From Microcebus murinus (lineage: Eukaryota > Chordata > Mammalia > Primates > Cheirogaleidae), in contig NC_134136.1 in NCBI RefSeq assembly GCF_040939455.1, forward strand, positions 74,228,001 to 74,292,000: a stretch of 64,000 bases of DNA, read 5' to 3'. Made by a program: the position numbers and the translations under genes. This document shows, piece by piece, positions 44,410 through 54,892 of the stretch. Position 1 is the first letter of the stretch; each line of letters begins with the position of its first letter. A model generated the notes under the pieces. That model worked only from the letters and a program-made list of their open reading frames with translations. It had not been told where the DNA came from and made no database searches.

Positions 44410-45096
44410 CAAATATGCTGACGAGGATGTGGAGAGACAGGAACACTCTTACACTGCTGGTGGGACTGCAAACTAGTTCAACCTCTGTGGAAAGCAATAT
44501 GGAGATACCTTAAAGCGATACAAGTGAATCTACCATTTGATCCAGCAATCCCATTGCTGGGCATGTACCCAAATGATCCAGTGACACTCTACAAAAAAGA
44601 CACCTGCACTCGAATGTTTATAGCAGCACAATTCATAATTGCAAGGCTGTGGAAACAGCCCAAGTGCCCATCAATCAAAGAATGGATTAACAAAATGTGG
44701 TATAAGTACACCATGGAGTACTATTCAGCTCTAAGAAACAATGGTGATATAGCACACCTTATATTTTCCTGGTTAGAGCTGGAACCCATACTACTAAGTG
44801 AAGTATCCCAAGAATGGAAAAACAAGCACCAGATATATTCTCCAGCAAACTGGTATTAACTGAGTAGCTCCTAAGTGGACACATAGGTGCTACAGTAATA
44901 GGGTATTGGGCAGGTGGGAGGGGGGAGGGGGGCGGGTATATACATACATAGTGAGTGAGATGTGCACCATCTGGGGGATGGTCATGATGGAGACTCAGAC
45001 TTTTGGGGGGAGGGGGGGAAATGGGCATTTATTGAAACCTTAAAATCTGTACCCCCATAATATGCCAAAATAAAAAAAAATAATTAAAAAAAAAAA
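44410..45096 (+). mobile_element. L1-7: 5'-truncated plus-strand L1
   Basis: It starts inside the ORF2 Cys-motif region. The first 40 bases (GCTGACGAGGATGTGGAGAG) look more like a generic older L1 than the young type. It then matches L1-3/L1-8 closely: 111 open codons at 44524-44859 end [10 protein letters not shown]. The 3' UTR and A-rich tail (to about 45096) follow. L1-8 begins directly after that tail. Confidence 0.88.
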
Positions 45097-45300
45097 TCCA
45101 GAGCATAGCCAGTTCCTCCAAGCAAACACCACCTACTGACAGGGACGGCATCTTGCACAGCCTTTCCACGGCACCCACTGATTCAATATACAGGGAGTGG
45201 TCCAATTTCACCCACGGACACCACCTAACGTCTCAGAAACTAAACAAGGTGTGTGAATACCCAAACAATCACTTAAGGAAAGAAACAACAAATGATCGAC

Positions 45301-46293
45301 ATGGGAAGAAATCAGCGAAAGAATTCAGGAAATATGAAGAACCAAACGGAAAACACACGCACAAAGAGGAGCACCAGCCCCCTAGAAACGGACACCAACC
45401 AAAATCAGGAAACAAATATGACAGAAGAGGAATTTTGTATGTGGATCATAAGAACACTCACCCAGCTGCAAAAAGAAGTCAATAACCACCACAAAGAAAT
45501 CACCAAAAGCCTCCAGGATACGGGAAAAGAAATAGAAACAATGAAAAAATGTGTAACCGAACTCCTGGAAATGAAGAATCAATTCAAGGAATTACATAAT
45601 ACAGTAGAAAGTCTCAAGAACAGGGTAGATCAAACAGAAGAAAGAGTCTCAGAGCTTGAAGATAACACCCTCCAATTAAATAAATCAGTCACAGAAATAG
45701 AGCAGAGAAACAAGAGAAAAGAGCAAACCCTACAAGAACTGTGGGATTATGTGAAGAAACCTAATGTGAGGGTCATAGGGTTACAAGAAGGGGAAGAAGA
45801 CAACACTCAAGGGTTGGACAAGCTGTTTGAAGATATAATAGAGGAAAATTTCCCAGGCCTTGCTCAAAATCTTGATATACAAGTTCAAGAAGCTCAGAGG
45901 ACCCCTGGGAGATTCAATGCAAACAGGAAGACATCACGACATGCAGTCATCAGATTGACCAAAGTATCAACCAAAGAGGCCCTTCTAAGAGCTGTAAGAC
46001 AAAAGAAGCAAGTAACATACAAGGGAAAGCCAATTCGAATAACATCAGACTTCTCTAATGAGACTTTACAAGCAAGGAGAGACTGGGGCCCCATTCTCAC
46101 TCTTTTGAAACAAAACAATACCCAGCCTAGAATATTATTCCCTGCAAAACTAAGCTTCGTATATGAAGGAGAAATAAAAACATTCTCAGACAAGCAAAGG
46201 CACAGAGAATTCACCAAGACAAGACCAGCCCTACAAGAACTACTTAAAACAGCGTTACGCACGGAACATCATAATAATAACCCACGAATATAA
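45301..46293 (+). CDS. L1-8 ORF1 protein (L1 RNA-binding chaperone), intact
   Basis: 330 codons from the conserved MGRNQRKN start, also open three codons upstream to MID at 45292. Layout matches L1-3 ORF1: polar N-terminus, coiled coil (about residues 42-148; VSELEDNTLQLNKS), RRM-like domain (NVRVIGLQEGEE) and C-terminal domain (RRDWGPILTLL, FPAKLSFVYEG). It differs from L1-3 ORF1 at scattered residues across the coiled coil (for example QKEVNNHHKEIT in place of QQQLNNQHKETT), so the two are not a recent duplicate. The promoter part of the leader is missing, so expression would need an outside promoter. Confidence 0.9.
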   Translation: MGRNQRKNSGNMKNQTENTRTKRSTSPLETDTNQNQETNMTEEEFCMWIIRTLTQLQKEVNNHHKEITKSLQDTGKEIETMKKCVTELLEMKNQFKELHNTVESLKNRVDQTEERVSELEDNTLQLNKSVTEIEQRNKRKEQTLQELWDYVKKPNVRVIGLQEGEEDNTQGLDKLFEDIIEENFPGLAQNLDIQVQEAQRTPGRFNANRKTSRHAVIRLTKVSTKEALLRAVRQKKQVTYKGKPIRITSDFSNETLQARRDWGPILTLLKQNNTQPRILFPAKLSFVYEGEIKTFSDKQRHREFTKTRPALQELLKTALRTEHHNNNPRI

Positions 46294-46334
46294 AAACAAC
46301 CAAAACCCAAAGATATTAAAGGCCAGATATTACA

Positions 46335-49300
46335 ATGGCTCAACACAGAAATCATAGCAACAACATCCAACCCAACAGAATGATCAGTAATCTACCTTAC
46401 CTATCAGTTCTCTCAATAAATGCGAATGGCTTAAACTCTCCACTCAAGAGACATAGGCTGGCTGAATGGATAAGAAAATAGAGGCCAAGTATATGCTGTC
46501 TTCAGGAAACACATCTAACCTGCAAGGATGCATATAGACTAAAAATAAAAGGGTGGAGATCAATATTCCAAGCAAATAGAAGCCAAAAGAAGGCTGGTTT
46601 GGCAGTTCTATTTCAGACGATTTAGTTTTTAAACCAAAAACAGTAGTAAAAGACAAAGAGGGTCATTATATAATGGTGAAGGGCACAGTTCAGCAAGAAA
46701 AGATAACAATTTTAAATATATATGCACCCAACTTAGGCGCACCCAGATTCATAAAGAAAACCTTACTGGAGCTAAGCAAATGGATTAATAGCAACTCCAT
46801 AATCGCCGGGGATTTCAACACCCCACTGACGGCACGAGACAGATCCTCCAAACAGAAAATTAATAAAGAAATAATGGACTTAAAGAAAACTCTAGAACAA
46901 TTGGGTCTGACTGACATTTACAGAACATTCTACCCAAAATCCACTGAATATACGTTCTTCTCGTCAGCTCACGGGACATTTTCTAAGATTGACCATATCC
47001 TAGGACACAAAGAAAATCTCAAGAAATTTAAAAAAAATAGAAATCATACCATGTACCTTCTCAGATCACAGTGGAATAAAACTAGAAATCAACCCTAACA
47101 GAAACTCACATTTCTACACAAAAACGTGGAAATTAAACAACCTCCTACTAAATGATTACTTCGTAAATGAAGAAATCAAGACGGAAATTAAAAAATTCTA
47201 TGAAGAATACGACAATGGAGAGACAAGTTACCAACTCCCATGGGACACAGCTAAAGCAGTTCTGAGAGGAAAGTTTATCTCCATAAATGCCTATAACCAA
47301 AAGACAAGAAGATCACAAATAGACAATCTAATGAAACGACTCAAAGAGCTGGAAAAAGAAGAACAGACCAACCCCAAACCCAGCAGAAGAAGTGAAATCA
47401 ACAAGATCAAATCAGAACTAAACGAAATTGAAAACAAGGAAGCTATTCAGGAGATTAATAAAACAAAAAATTGGTTCTTTGAAAAAATAAACAAAATTGA
47501 CACACCATTGGTTAAGCTAACGAAAAGCAGAAAAGAGAAATCTCTAATAAGCTCCATCAGGAACAAAAAAGGAGATATCACAACTGATCCCAAAAAGATA
47601 CAAGATACAATTTATGAATACTATAAAAATCTTTATGCAGATAAACTGGAAAACGTGGAGGAAATGGACAAATTTCTAGAAACACACAGCCTCCCTAGGC
47701 TCAACCAGGAATAAACAGATTCCCTGAACAGACCAATCTCAACAGCTGAAATAGAAACAGCAATTAAAAATCTCCCTAAAAAGAAAAGTCCCGGTCCAGA
47801 TGGCTTCACACCTGAATTTTACGACACTTACAAAGAAGAACTAGTACCTATCTTGCAGAAACTATTCCACAACATCGAGAAGAACGGAAACCTCCCCGAC
47901 ACCTTTTATGAAGCGAATATTACTCTGATCCCAAAACCAGGAAAGGATGCAACAAAAAAAGAAAACTACAGACCAATATCCCTAATGAATATAGATGCAA
48001 AAATTTTCAACACAATCTTAGCTAACCGAATCCAGACACTTAACAAAAAAATAATCCACCACGACCAACTGGGCTTCATCCCAGGGATGCAGGGATGGTT
48101 CAACATACGTAAATCTATAAATGGAATTCACCACATAAACAGAAGCAAAAACAAAGACCACATAATTCTTTCAATAGATGCAGAAAAAGCTTTTGACAAA
48201 ATTCAACAGCCTTTCATGATACGAACACTTAAGAAAATAGGCATAGAAGAGACATACCTAAAAATGATACAAGCCATATATGACAGACCCATAGCCAACA
48301 TCATACTGAATGGGGAAAAATTGAAATCATTCCCACTTAGAACTGGAACCAGACAAGGCTGCACACTGTCTCCACTTCTGTTGAACATAGTGCTGGAAGT
48401 CTTGGCTACAGCAATTAGACAGGAAAATGGAATCAAAGGTATCCAAATAGGGGCAGAAGAGATCAAACTTTCACTGTTTGCTGATGATATGATATTGTAT
48501 CTAGAAAACCCCAAAGATTCAACCAAGAAACTCCTGGAACTGATCAATGAATTTAGTAAAGTCTTAGGATACAAAATCAATACACAGAAATCAGAGGCAT
48601 TCATATACGCCAACAACAATCTAATTGAGAACCAAATCAAAGACTCAATTCCCTTCACAATAGCAACAAAGAAATTAAAGTACATAGGAATATACTTAAC
48701 CAAGGAGGTAAAAGACCTCTACAGGGAGAACTATGAAACACTGAGGAAGGAAATAGCAGAGGATGTAAACAGATGGAAATCCATACCATGCTCGTGGACG
48801 GCAGACTCAATATCATCAAAATGTCTATACTACCCAAACTGATCTACAGATTCAATGCAATACCTGTTAAAATCCCATAAGCATTCTTCACAGATATAGA
48901 AAAAATAATTTTACGCTTCGTATGGAACCAAAGAAGACCCCGAATATCAAGAGCAATTCTAGGCAACAAAAACAAAATGGGAGGCATCAATATGCCAGAT
49001 ATCAAACTATACTACTAAGCTGTAGTAATTAAATCAATATGGTATTGGTACAAAAATAGGAATATTGACCAGTTGAACAGATGTGAGAATCCTGATATAA
49101 AACTATCTTCATATAGCCAGCTAATCTTTGACAAAGCAGACAAAAATATACGCTGGAGAAAAGAATCCCTCTTCAATAAATGGTGTTGGGAAAACTGGAT
49201 AGCCACCTGCAGAAGGCTAAAACAGGACTCACACCTTTCACCTCTCACAAAAACCAACTCACACTGGATAACAGACTTAAACCTAAGGTATGAAACTATT

Positions 49301-50188
49301 AGAACACTGCAGGAAAAAGTTGGAAACACTCTCCTAGACATCGGCTTGGGCAAAGAGTTTATGAAGAAGTCCCCAAAGGCAATCACAGCAGCAACAAAAA
49401 TAAATAAATGGGACATGATCAAACTACAAAGCTTCTGCACAGCCAAAGAAATAGTCATGAAAGTAAACAGACAACCTACAGAATGGGAGAAAATTTTTGC
49501 ATCCTATGCATCCGATAAGGGACTGATAACTAGAATATACTTAGAACTCACGAAAATCAGGAAGAAAAAATCAAATAACCCCATTAAAAAGTGGGCAAAG
49601 GACTTGAACAGAAACTTTTCTAAAGAAGACAGAAGAATGGCCAACAAACATATGAAAAAATGCTCAACATCCCTAATCATCAGGGAAATGCAAATCAAAA
49701 CCACAATGAGATATCACTTAACCCCAGTGAGAATGGCCTTTATCAAAAAATCTCCAAACAATAAATGCTGGCATGGTTGCGGAGAGAGAGGAACTTTCCT
49801 ACACTGCTGGTGGGACTGCAAACTAGTTCAACCTCTGTGGAAAGCAATATGGAGATACCTTAAAGCGATACAAGTGAATCTTCCATTTGATCCAGCAATC
49901 CCATTGCTGGGCATCTACCCAAATGATCCAGTGACACTCTACAAAAAAGACACCTGCACTCGAATGTTTATAGCAGCACAATTCATAATTGCAAGGCTGT
50001 GGAAACAGCCCAAGTGCCCATCAATCCAAGAATGGATTAATAAAATGTGGTATATGTATACCATGGAGTACTTTTCAGCTCTAAGAAACAATGGCGATAT
50101 AGCACATCTTATATTTTCCTGGTTAGAGCTGGAACCCATACTACTAAGTGAAGTATCCCAAGAATGGAAAAAGAAGCACCAGATATAA
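46335..50188 (+). pseudogene. L1-8 ORF2 (endonuclease / reverse transcriptase), broken
   Basis: The start at 46335 is in frame with the ATG at 46380. TAG at 46479-46481 and TAA at 47712-47714 are at exactly the codons stopped in L1-3. Private lesions: a 1-base deletion in the VLIS segment near 46610, an extra A in an A run near 47030, a 1-base deletion at about 48798 (CTCGTGGACGG), a TAA at about 49016, and TAA in place of Tyr at 50186-50188, seven codons before the usual end. Recognisable parts: endonuclease (AGDFNTPL about 46806), RT (FADD at 48477-48488; open 47853-48842) and the C-terminal region with Cys motif (open 49073-50188, [18 protein letters not shown]). Confidence 0.93.
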
Positions 50189-50435
50189 TCTCCATCAAAC
50201 TGGTATTAACTGAGTAGCACCTAAGTGGACCCATAGGTACTACAGTAATAGGGTATTGGGCAGGTGGGAAGGGGGAGGGGGGTGGGTATATACATACATA
50301 ATGAGTGAGATGTGCACCATCTGGGCGATGGTCATGATGGAGACTCAGACTTTTGGGGAGAGGGGGGGAAATGGGCATTTATTGAAACCTTAAAATCTGT
50401 ACCCCCATTATATTCCGAAATAAAGAAAAAAAAAA

Positions 50436-51740
50436 CATACACTGGGGAAAAGAATCCCTCTTCAATAAATGGTGTTGGGAAAACTGGATAGCCACCTGTA
50501 GAAGGCTAAAACAGGACCCACACCTTTCACCTCTCACAAAAATAAACTCACGCTGGATAACAGACTTAAACCTAAGGTATGAAACTATTAGAACTCTAGA
50601 AGAAAAAGTTGGAAACACTCTCCTCGACATTGGCCTGGGCAAAGAGTTTATGAAGAAGTCCCCAAAGGCAATCACAGCAGCAACAAAAATAAATAAATGG
50701 GACATGATCAAACTACAAAGCTTCTGCACAGCCAAAGAAATAGTCATGAAAGTAAACAGACAACCTACAGAATGGGAGAAAATTTTTGCATCCTATGCAT
50801 CCGATAAGGGACTGATAACTAGAATATACTTAGAACTCACGAAAATTAGGAAGAAAAAATCTAATAACCCCATTAAAAAGTGGGCAAAGGACTTGAACAG
50901 AAATTTTTCTAAAGAAGACAGAAGAATGGCCAACAAACATATGGAGAAATGCTCAACATCTCTAATCATCAGGGAAATGCAAATCAAAACCACAATGAGA
51001 TATCACTTAACCCCAGTGAGAATGGCCTTTATCAAAAAATTTCCAAAGAATAAATGCTTGCGTGGTTGCGGAGAGAGAGGAACACTCCTACACTGCTGGT
51101 GGGACTGCAAACTAGTTCAACCTCTGTCGAAAGCAATATGGAGATATCTTAAAGCTATACAAGTGAATCTACCATTTGATCCAGCAATCTCATTGCTGGG
51201 CATCTACCCAAAAGATCCAATGACACTCTACAAAAAAGACACCTGCACTCGAATGTTTATAGCAGCACAATTCATAATTGCAAGGCTGTGGAAACAGCCC
51301 GTGTCCATCAATCCAAGAATGGATTAATAAAATGTGGTATATGGATATTATGGAGTACTATTCAGCTCTAAGAAACAATGGTGACATAGCACATCTTATA
51401 TTTTCCTGGTTAGAGCTGGAACCCATACTATTAAGTGAAGTTTCTCAAGAAAGGAAAAACAAGCACCACATATACTCACCAGCAAATTGGTATTAACTGA
51501 ACAGCACCTAAGTGGTCACATAGGTACTACAGTAATAGGGTATTGGGCAGGCTGGATAGGGGAGGGGGGCGGGTATATACATACATAATTAGTGAGATGT
51601 GCACCATCTGGGGGATGGTCATGATGGAGACTCAGACTTGTTGGGGGAGGGGGCGAAATGGGCATTTATTGAAACCTTAAAATCTGTACCCCCATAATAT
51701 GCTGAAGTAAAAAAAAAATTAAAAAAAAAAAAAAAAACTA
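50436..51740 (+). mobile_element. L1-9: 5'-truncated plus-strand L1
   Basis: It begins inside ORF2 (ACTGGGGAAAAGAATCCC) directly after the L1-8 A tail. 225 open codons run at 50650-51327. A 2-base deletion at about 51300 (CAGCCCGTGTCCATC for CAGCCCAAGTGCCCATC) shifts the frame, and the other frame continues to SPANWY at 51496. It carries L1-2-type bases near the 3' end ([25 protein letters not shown]). The tail ends in two A runs (to about 51740). Confidence 0.9.
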
Positions 51741-51912
51741 TGGTGCTCAAATGTTGGTAGTGTTCACCAGGGATTCGGGGCAGGGACCCACATCCTAGGG
51801 AAGTGGTGAGCATTGTGGAGGGGAAGGGCATACCTTTAACTCTTCCTACGGAGAGGCAAAGATATAAAATGTAACCAAAATGTAAAAAAACTAAAATAAA
51901 ATAAATTAAAAA
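51741..51912 (+). mobile_element. L1-type 3' tail, second lineage (plus strand)
   Basis: GGTGAGCATTGTGGAGGGGA, AGGGCATACC, then CCAAAATG and an A-rich end. It resembles the tails at 41525 (inverted), 53047 (inverted) and 57591. No coding sequence is attached. Confidence 0.5.
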
Positions 51913-52115
51913 AAAAAAACTTTTATCGGGTGGTGGGCAGGTGGGAAGTGGGAGGAGGGGATGGTTGTATACTTACATAATGAGTGTGATGTGCACCACC
52001 TGGAGACTGGACATTATTGAAGATCTGACACAGCACGGGGGAAGGTTGGCAAGGGCAATATATGTAATCTTAACAATATTTGTACCCCCATAATGGGATG
52101 AAATAAAAAGAAAAA
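51913..52115 (+). mobile_element. L1-type 3' tail, diverged young-like type
   Basis: GGTGGGCAGGTGGGAAGTGG, TATACTTACATAATGAGTG, GATGTGCACCACCTGG and CCCCCATAATGGGATGAAAT follow the order of the young L1 3' UTR but are well diverged. It is the fifth L1-type 3' end in a row in the same orientation. Confidence 0.75.
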
Positions 52116-52134
52116 AGTTGTTAGGAAATGGTAT

Positions 52135-53046
52135 TAAAATAAAAAATACATAAATTTTATTTCTCAACATAAACTCCATCAAGCTGTAGACAATTTTGTA
52201 AGCAATGATACCATCCATTTAGTTCATCTCTATAGTTTCTGTAATTGAACCATGTCAATGTAGTTTATTCTACATTATTAAATGAAAAAAAGTTAGTTCC
52301 CCTTAAGGATTGTTTCAGATTAGGAAACAAAAAGAAGTTGGAAGGAAACAAATCTGGACTAAAAGATAGATGTGTAGTGATTCCCACTGAAGTTCTCACA
52401 AAATTTCCCTTGTTTGGCAAGAGGACTCAGCAGGAGCATTGTTGTGGGGGAGAAGGACTCCCTGATGATGCTTTCCTGGGTGTTTTTCCACTAAATTTTT
52501 GGCTTTCTCAAAACACTCTAACAATAAGCAGATGCTATTGTTCCTTGACCCCCTAGAAAGTCAGCAAGCAATACCTTGTGCATTCCCCAAAATTGTTGCC
52601 ATGACTGTTGCTCTTGACTGGCTCATTTTTGCTTTGATTTGATCACTTCCACCTCTTGGCATCCATTGCTTTCATTGTTCTTTGTTTTCATGGTTGTATT
52701 GGTAAAGCTATGTTTCATCTTCTATTACAATTTTTTGAAGAAGTGCTTCAGGATCTCAATCCCACTTGATTCAAATTTCCTTTGAAAGTTCTGCTCTTGT
52801 CTGCAACTGATCTGTGTACAACAGTTTTGGCACCCTTTGAGTAGAAAGTATACTCAACTTTAATTTTCAGTCAGAATTGTATAAGTTAAACCATTTGAGA
52901 TGTCTATGCTGTTGGCTATTGTTTCTGCTGTTAACTGTTGGTCCTCTTCAATTAGGGCACAAACAAGATTATTTTTTTTTTCCTGGCAAATTGATGTGGA
53001 TGTTCTGCTCCTCTGGGCTTTATCTTCCACATAGTTTTATCCTTTC
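52135..53046 (-). pseudogene. Second mariner relic: transposase C-terminal and middle part
   Basis: On the minus strand the C-terminus reads DELNGWYHCLQNCLQLDGVYVEK-like (about 52220-52150; quoted loosely), typical of mariner. At about 52450-52430 the catalytic motif reads PHNNAPA where the family has HDNAPAH, so the second catalytic Asp is Asn. A TGA follows about 15 codons later. Farther on, text for the RWVP..L and helix-turn-helix linker regions is present to about 53046. This is an older family than the Hsmar1-like copy and I do not commit to a name (Hsmar2/MARNA-like). It is interrupted by a foreign L1 tail at 53047-53236. Confidence 0.72.
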
Positions 53047-53236
53047 ACCTTTTTTTCTTTTTTTATTGCAGCATATTATAGGAGTTCAACATTTTGTTTA
53101 CATGTAATGGCTTAGTGTCGCTGAAGCCAAGGGTACAAGTGTGCCCTTCCCCTATACAATGCACTCTGCCTCCACTGGTTGTGAGTTTACCCACCACCCA
53201 CTCCCACCTCCGTCCTTTCTCAAAATTAGTTATCTT
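53047..53236 (-). mobile_element. L1-type 3' tail inserted in the second mariner (minus strand)
   Basis: The plus strand reads TTTTTTTATTGCAGCATATT, then ACATGTAATGGC and GTGTGCCCTTCCCC: the reverse of a tail whose sense ends TATGCTGCAATAAA. Mariner sequence resumes on the right. Confidence 0.65.
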
Positions 53237-53530
53237 TTAGTCAACTACTGATTTCTTTGGGGCATTGTCTCCATCAACTTTTCATGAAACATCAATGATT
53301 TTACCATTCTACTACCCAAGATTCACCATAAATTTGGTGTTTTTTCTTGCTTCAATTTTAGCAAGAAAATTGCTTCAATTGCTCTTGCTTCAATTGCTCT
53401 CATAGGGGCCCCTTTCAAACTGAGGTCTTATCCTTGTTAGTACTTCAAACTAGGTATTGTTCAGACATGTTATAACAAGTTAGTGCAAGTTTATTTTCGT
53501 GCAAAAAATATTTTGCAATCCTTGCAGAAT
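53237..53530 (-). pseudogene. Second mariner relic: transposase N-terminal part
   Basis: The plus strand carries GATTTCTTTGGGGCATTGTC, CTCCATCAACTTTTCATG, ACCCAAGATTCACCAT and GCTTCAATTTTAGC, the reverse of a mariner transposase N-terminus (first helix-turn-helix). It ends in a degraded left-end region to about 53530. Together with 52135-53046 it forms one element. Confidence 0.62.
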
Positions 53531-54892
53531 TTTCTCATAGTATGCATTTTCCATGAAATTTTTTAAGACCACTTGTGTAAGAAACACTGCCCAATTAACA
53601 ATTTGAATGTATTTTGTGACAAAGTATTTCTAAGTTTATAAAGAAATATAAATTTTCAGCCTAGAAAATCAAACTCATGGCATAGTTTTGAAACTTTTAC
53701 AACTGTCAAAGAAAAATTTCAGCTGGATAAGAAAATAAGTAGATATTACAACAGTGTTCCAGCTATAAAGCATCTAGATTTATTATAATTTTAAAACAAG
53801 GGACTGGTGTTTCCTTTATTACTTTATTTCCTGTGTGATATATAATAAAATTTGCTTGCTCAGTTTACAGTGATGCAACTATTTAGCATACACCTGCATT
53901 GTTATGAATCATCACCAATTTATGGAGCTGTTAAAAATAATGGAAGACACCAAATTTAAGGACCATATGGTCTTTGCCAATGCTCATTGATTGAGTCATG
54001 GGTGAATTTTACAAAGATTATCTGTACCATTAACTTCCATTCAAGATTTTCCTGAAACGAAAGAAAGGCTTGCCAAATATTCAGTAATACTGTGATTTAC
54101 ATTTTCTCACCGATATCATACTGAATCTCCATGAGCCAAAACTGAAGCTCCAAGAAAGGGAAAGCTTAAGACTTAGCTAGAGAAGTGCAAAAATTTATAT
54201 GGAGATAGAAATTTTTAATAATACATATCAACAATAATGTAATTACACATTTTTCTATCATAAATCAACATGTGGAAGGTGTTAATTGTAATTGACAGAA
54301 TCAATACATTGAATGAAAAACTAAAAGACTGATGCAAAAACATTTTTATGTATTGATTACATTTACAGTTATTTTCAATTTATGAAATATTCCCTCTGAA
54401 TTAAATATTAATAATACTAAGTTGACACTGAAATTAGTAAATTTAGTTAAATTAGTAAATTGAACTCACTTTGACAAATGTAATTTTAAATTGATGCTTT
54501 TACTTCAAAGTAAAGTCAATTCTAAAAATGATGAGCCAGTTTTAGCAATGTGGATACTAATAGTTTAAAAAACTGCTTTAGGTAACTTTGAATTATCGGA
54601 AAATCTTTAAGTATAAGTGTATTTATGATAATTTGAATATATTAACCTAATTTCAATGTTAAATTATATAAAATCTAAATATAGATCAAACATTTCTGAG
54701 GAAAATGAGTATCTAATTTGAGATATGCTATAGGTATGTTTTATATATTCCCCAGGTTTGAAGCCTTGGTGCAAAAATATCCAAAATATCTCTTTTTCCT
54801 TTACCTAATATTTTATATTGATTAAATGTTGGAATGATAATATGTTAGATCTATTGTGTTAAATAAAATGTGTTATTAAAATTGATTTCTCC
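53531..54892. other. Unassigned AT-rich DNA
   Basis: No gene, RNA or repeat recognised. Base composition is strongly A/T. Confidence 0.45.

Larger units (their letters stand above)
45097..50435 (+). mobile_element. L1-8: long plus-strand L1 lacking most of its 5' UTR
   Basis: It begins within the 5' UTR at a point matching about 19586 of L1-3, so roughly 1.2 kb of leader is missing and the promoter with it. ORF1 (45301-46293), ORF2 (46335-50188, broken), the 3' UTR and an A tail (to about 50435) follow. It belongs to the same subfamily as L1-3 and shares two ORF2 stop codons with it. It sits between the A tails of L1-7 and L1-9. Confidence 0.94.
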
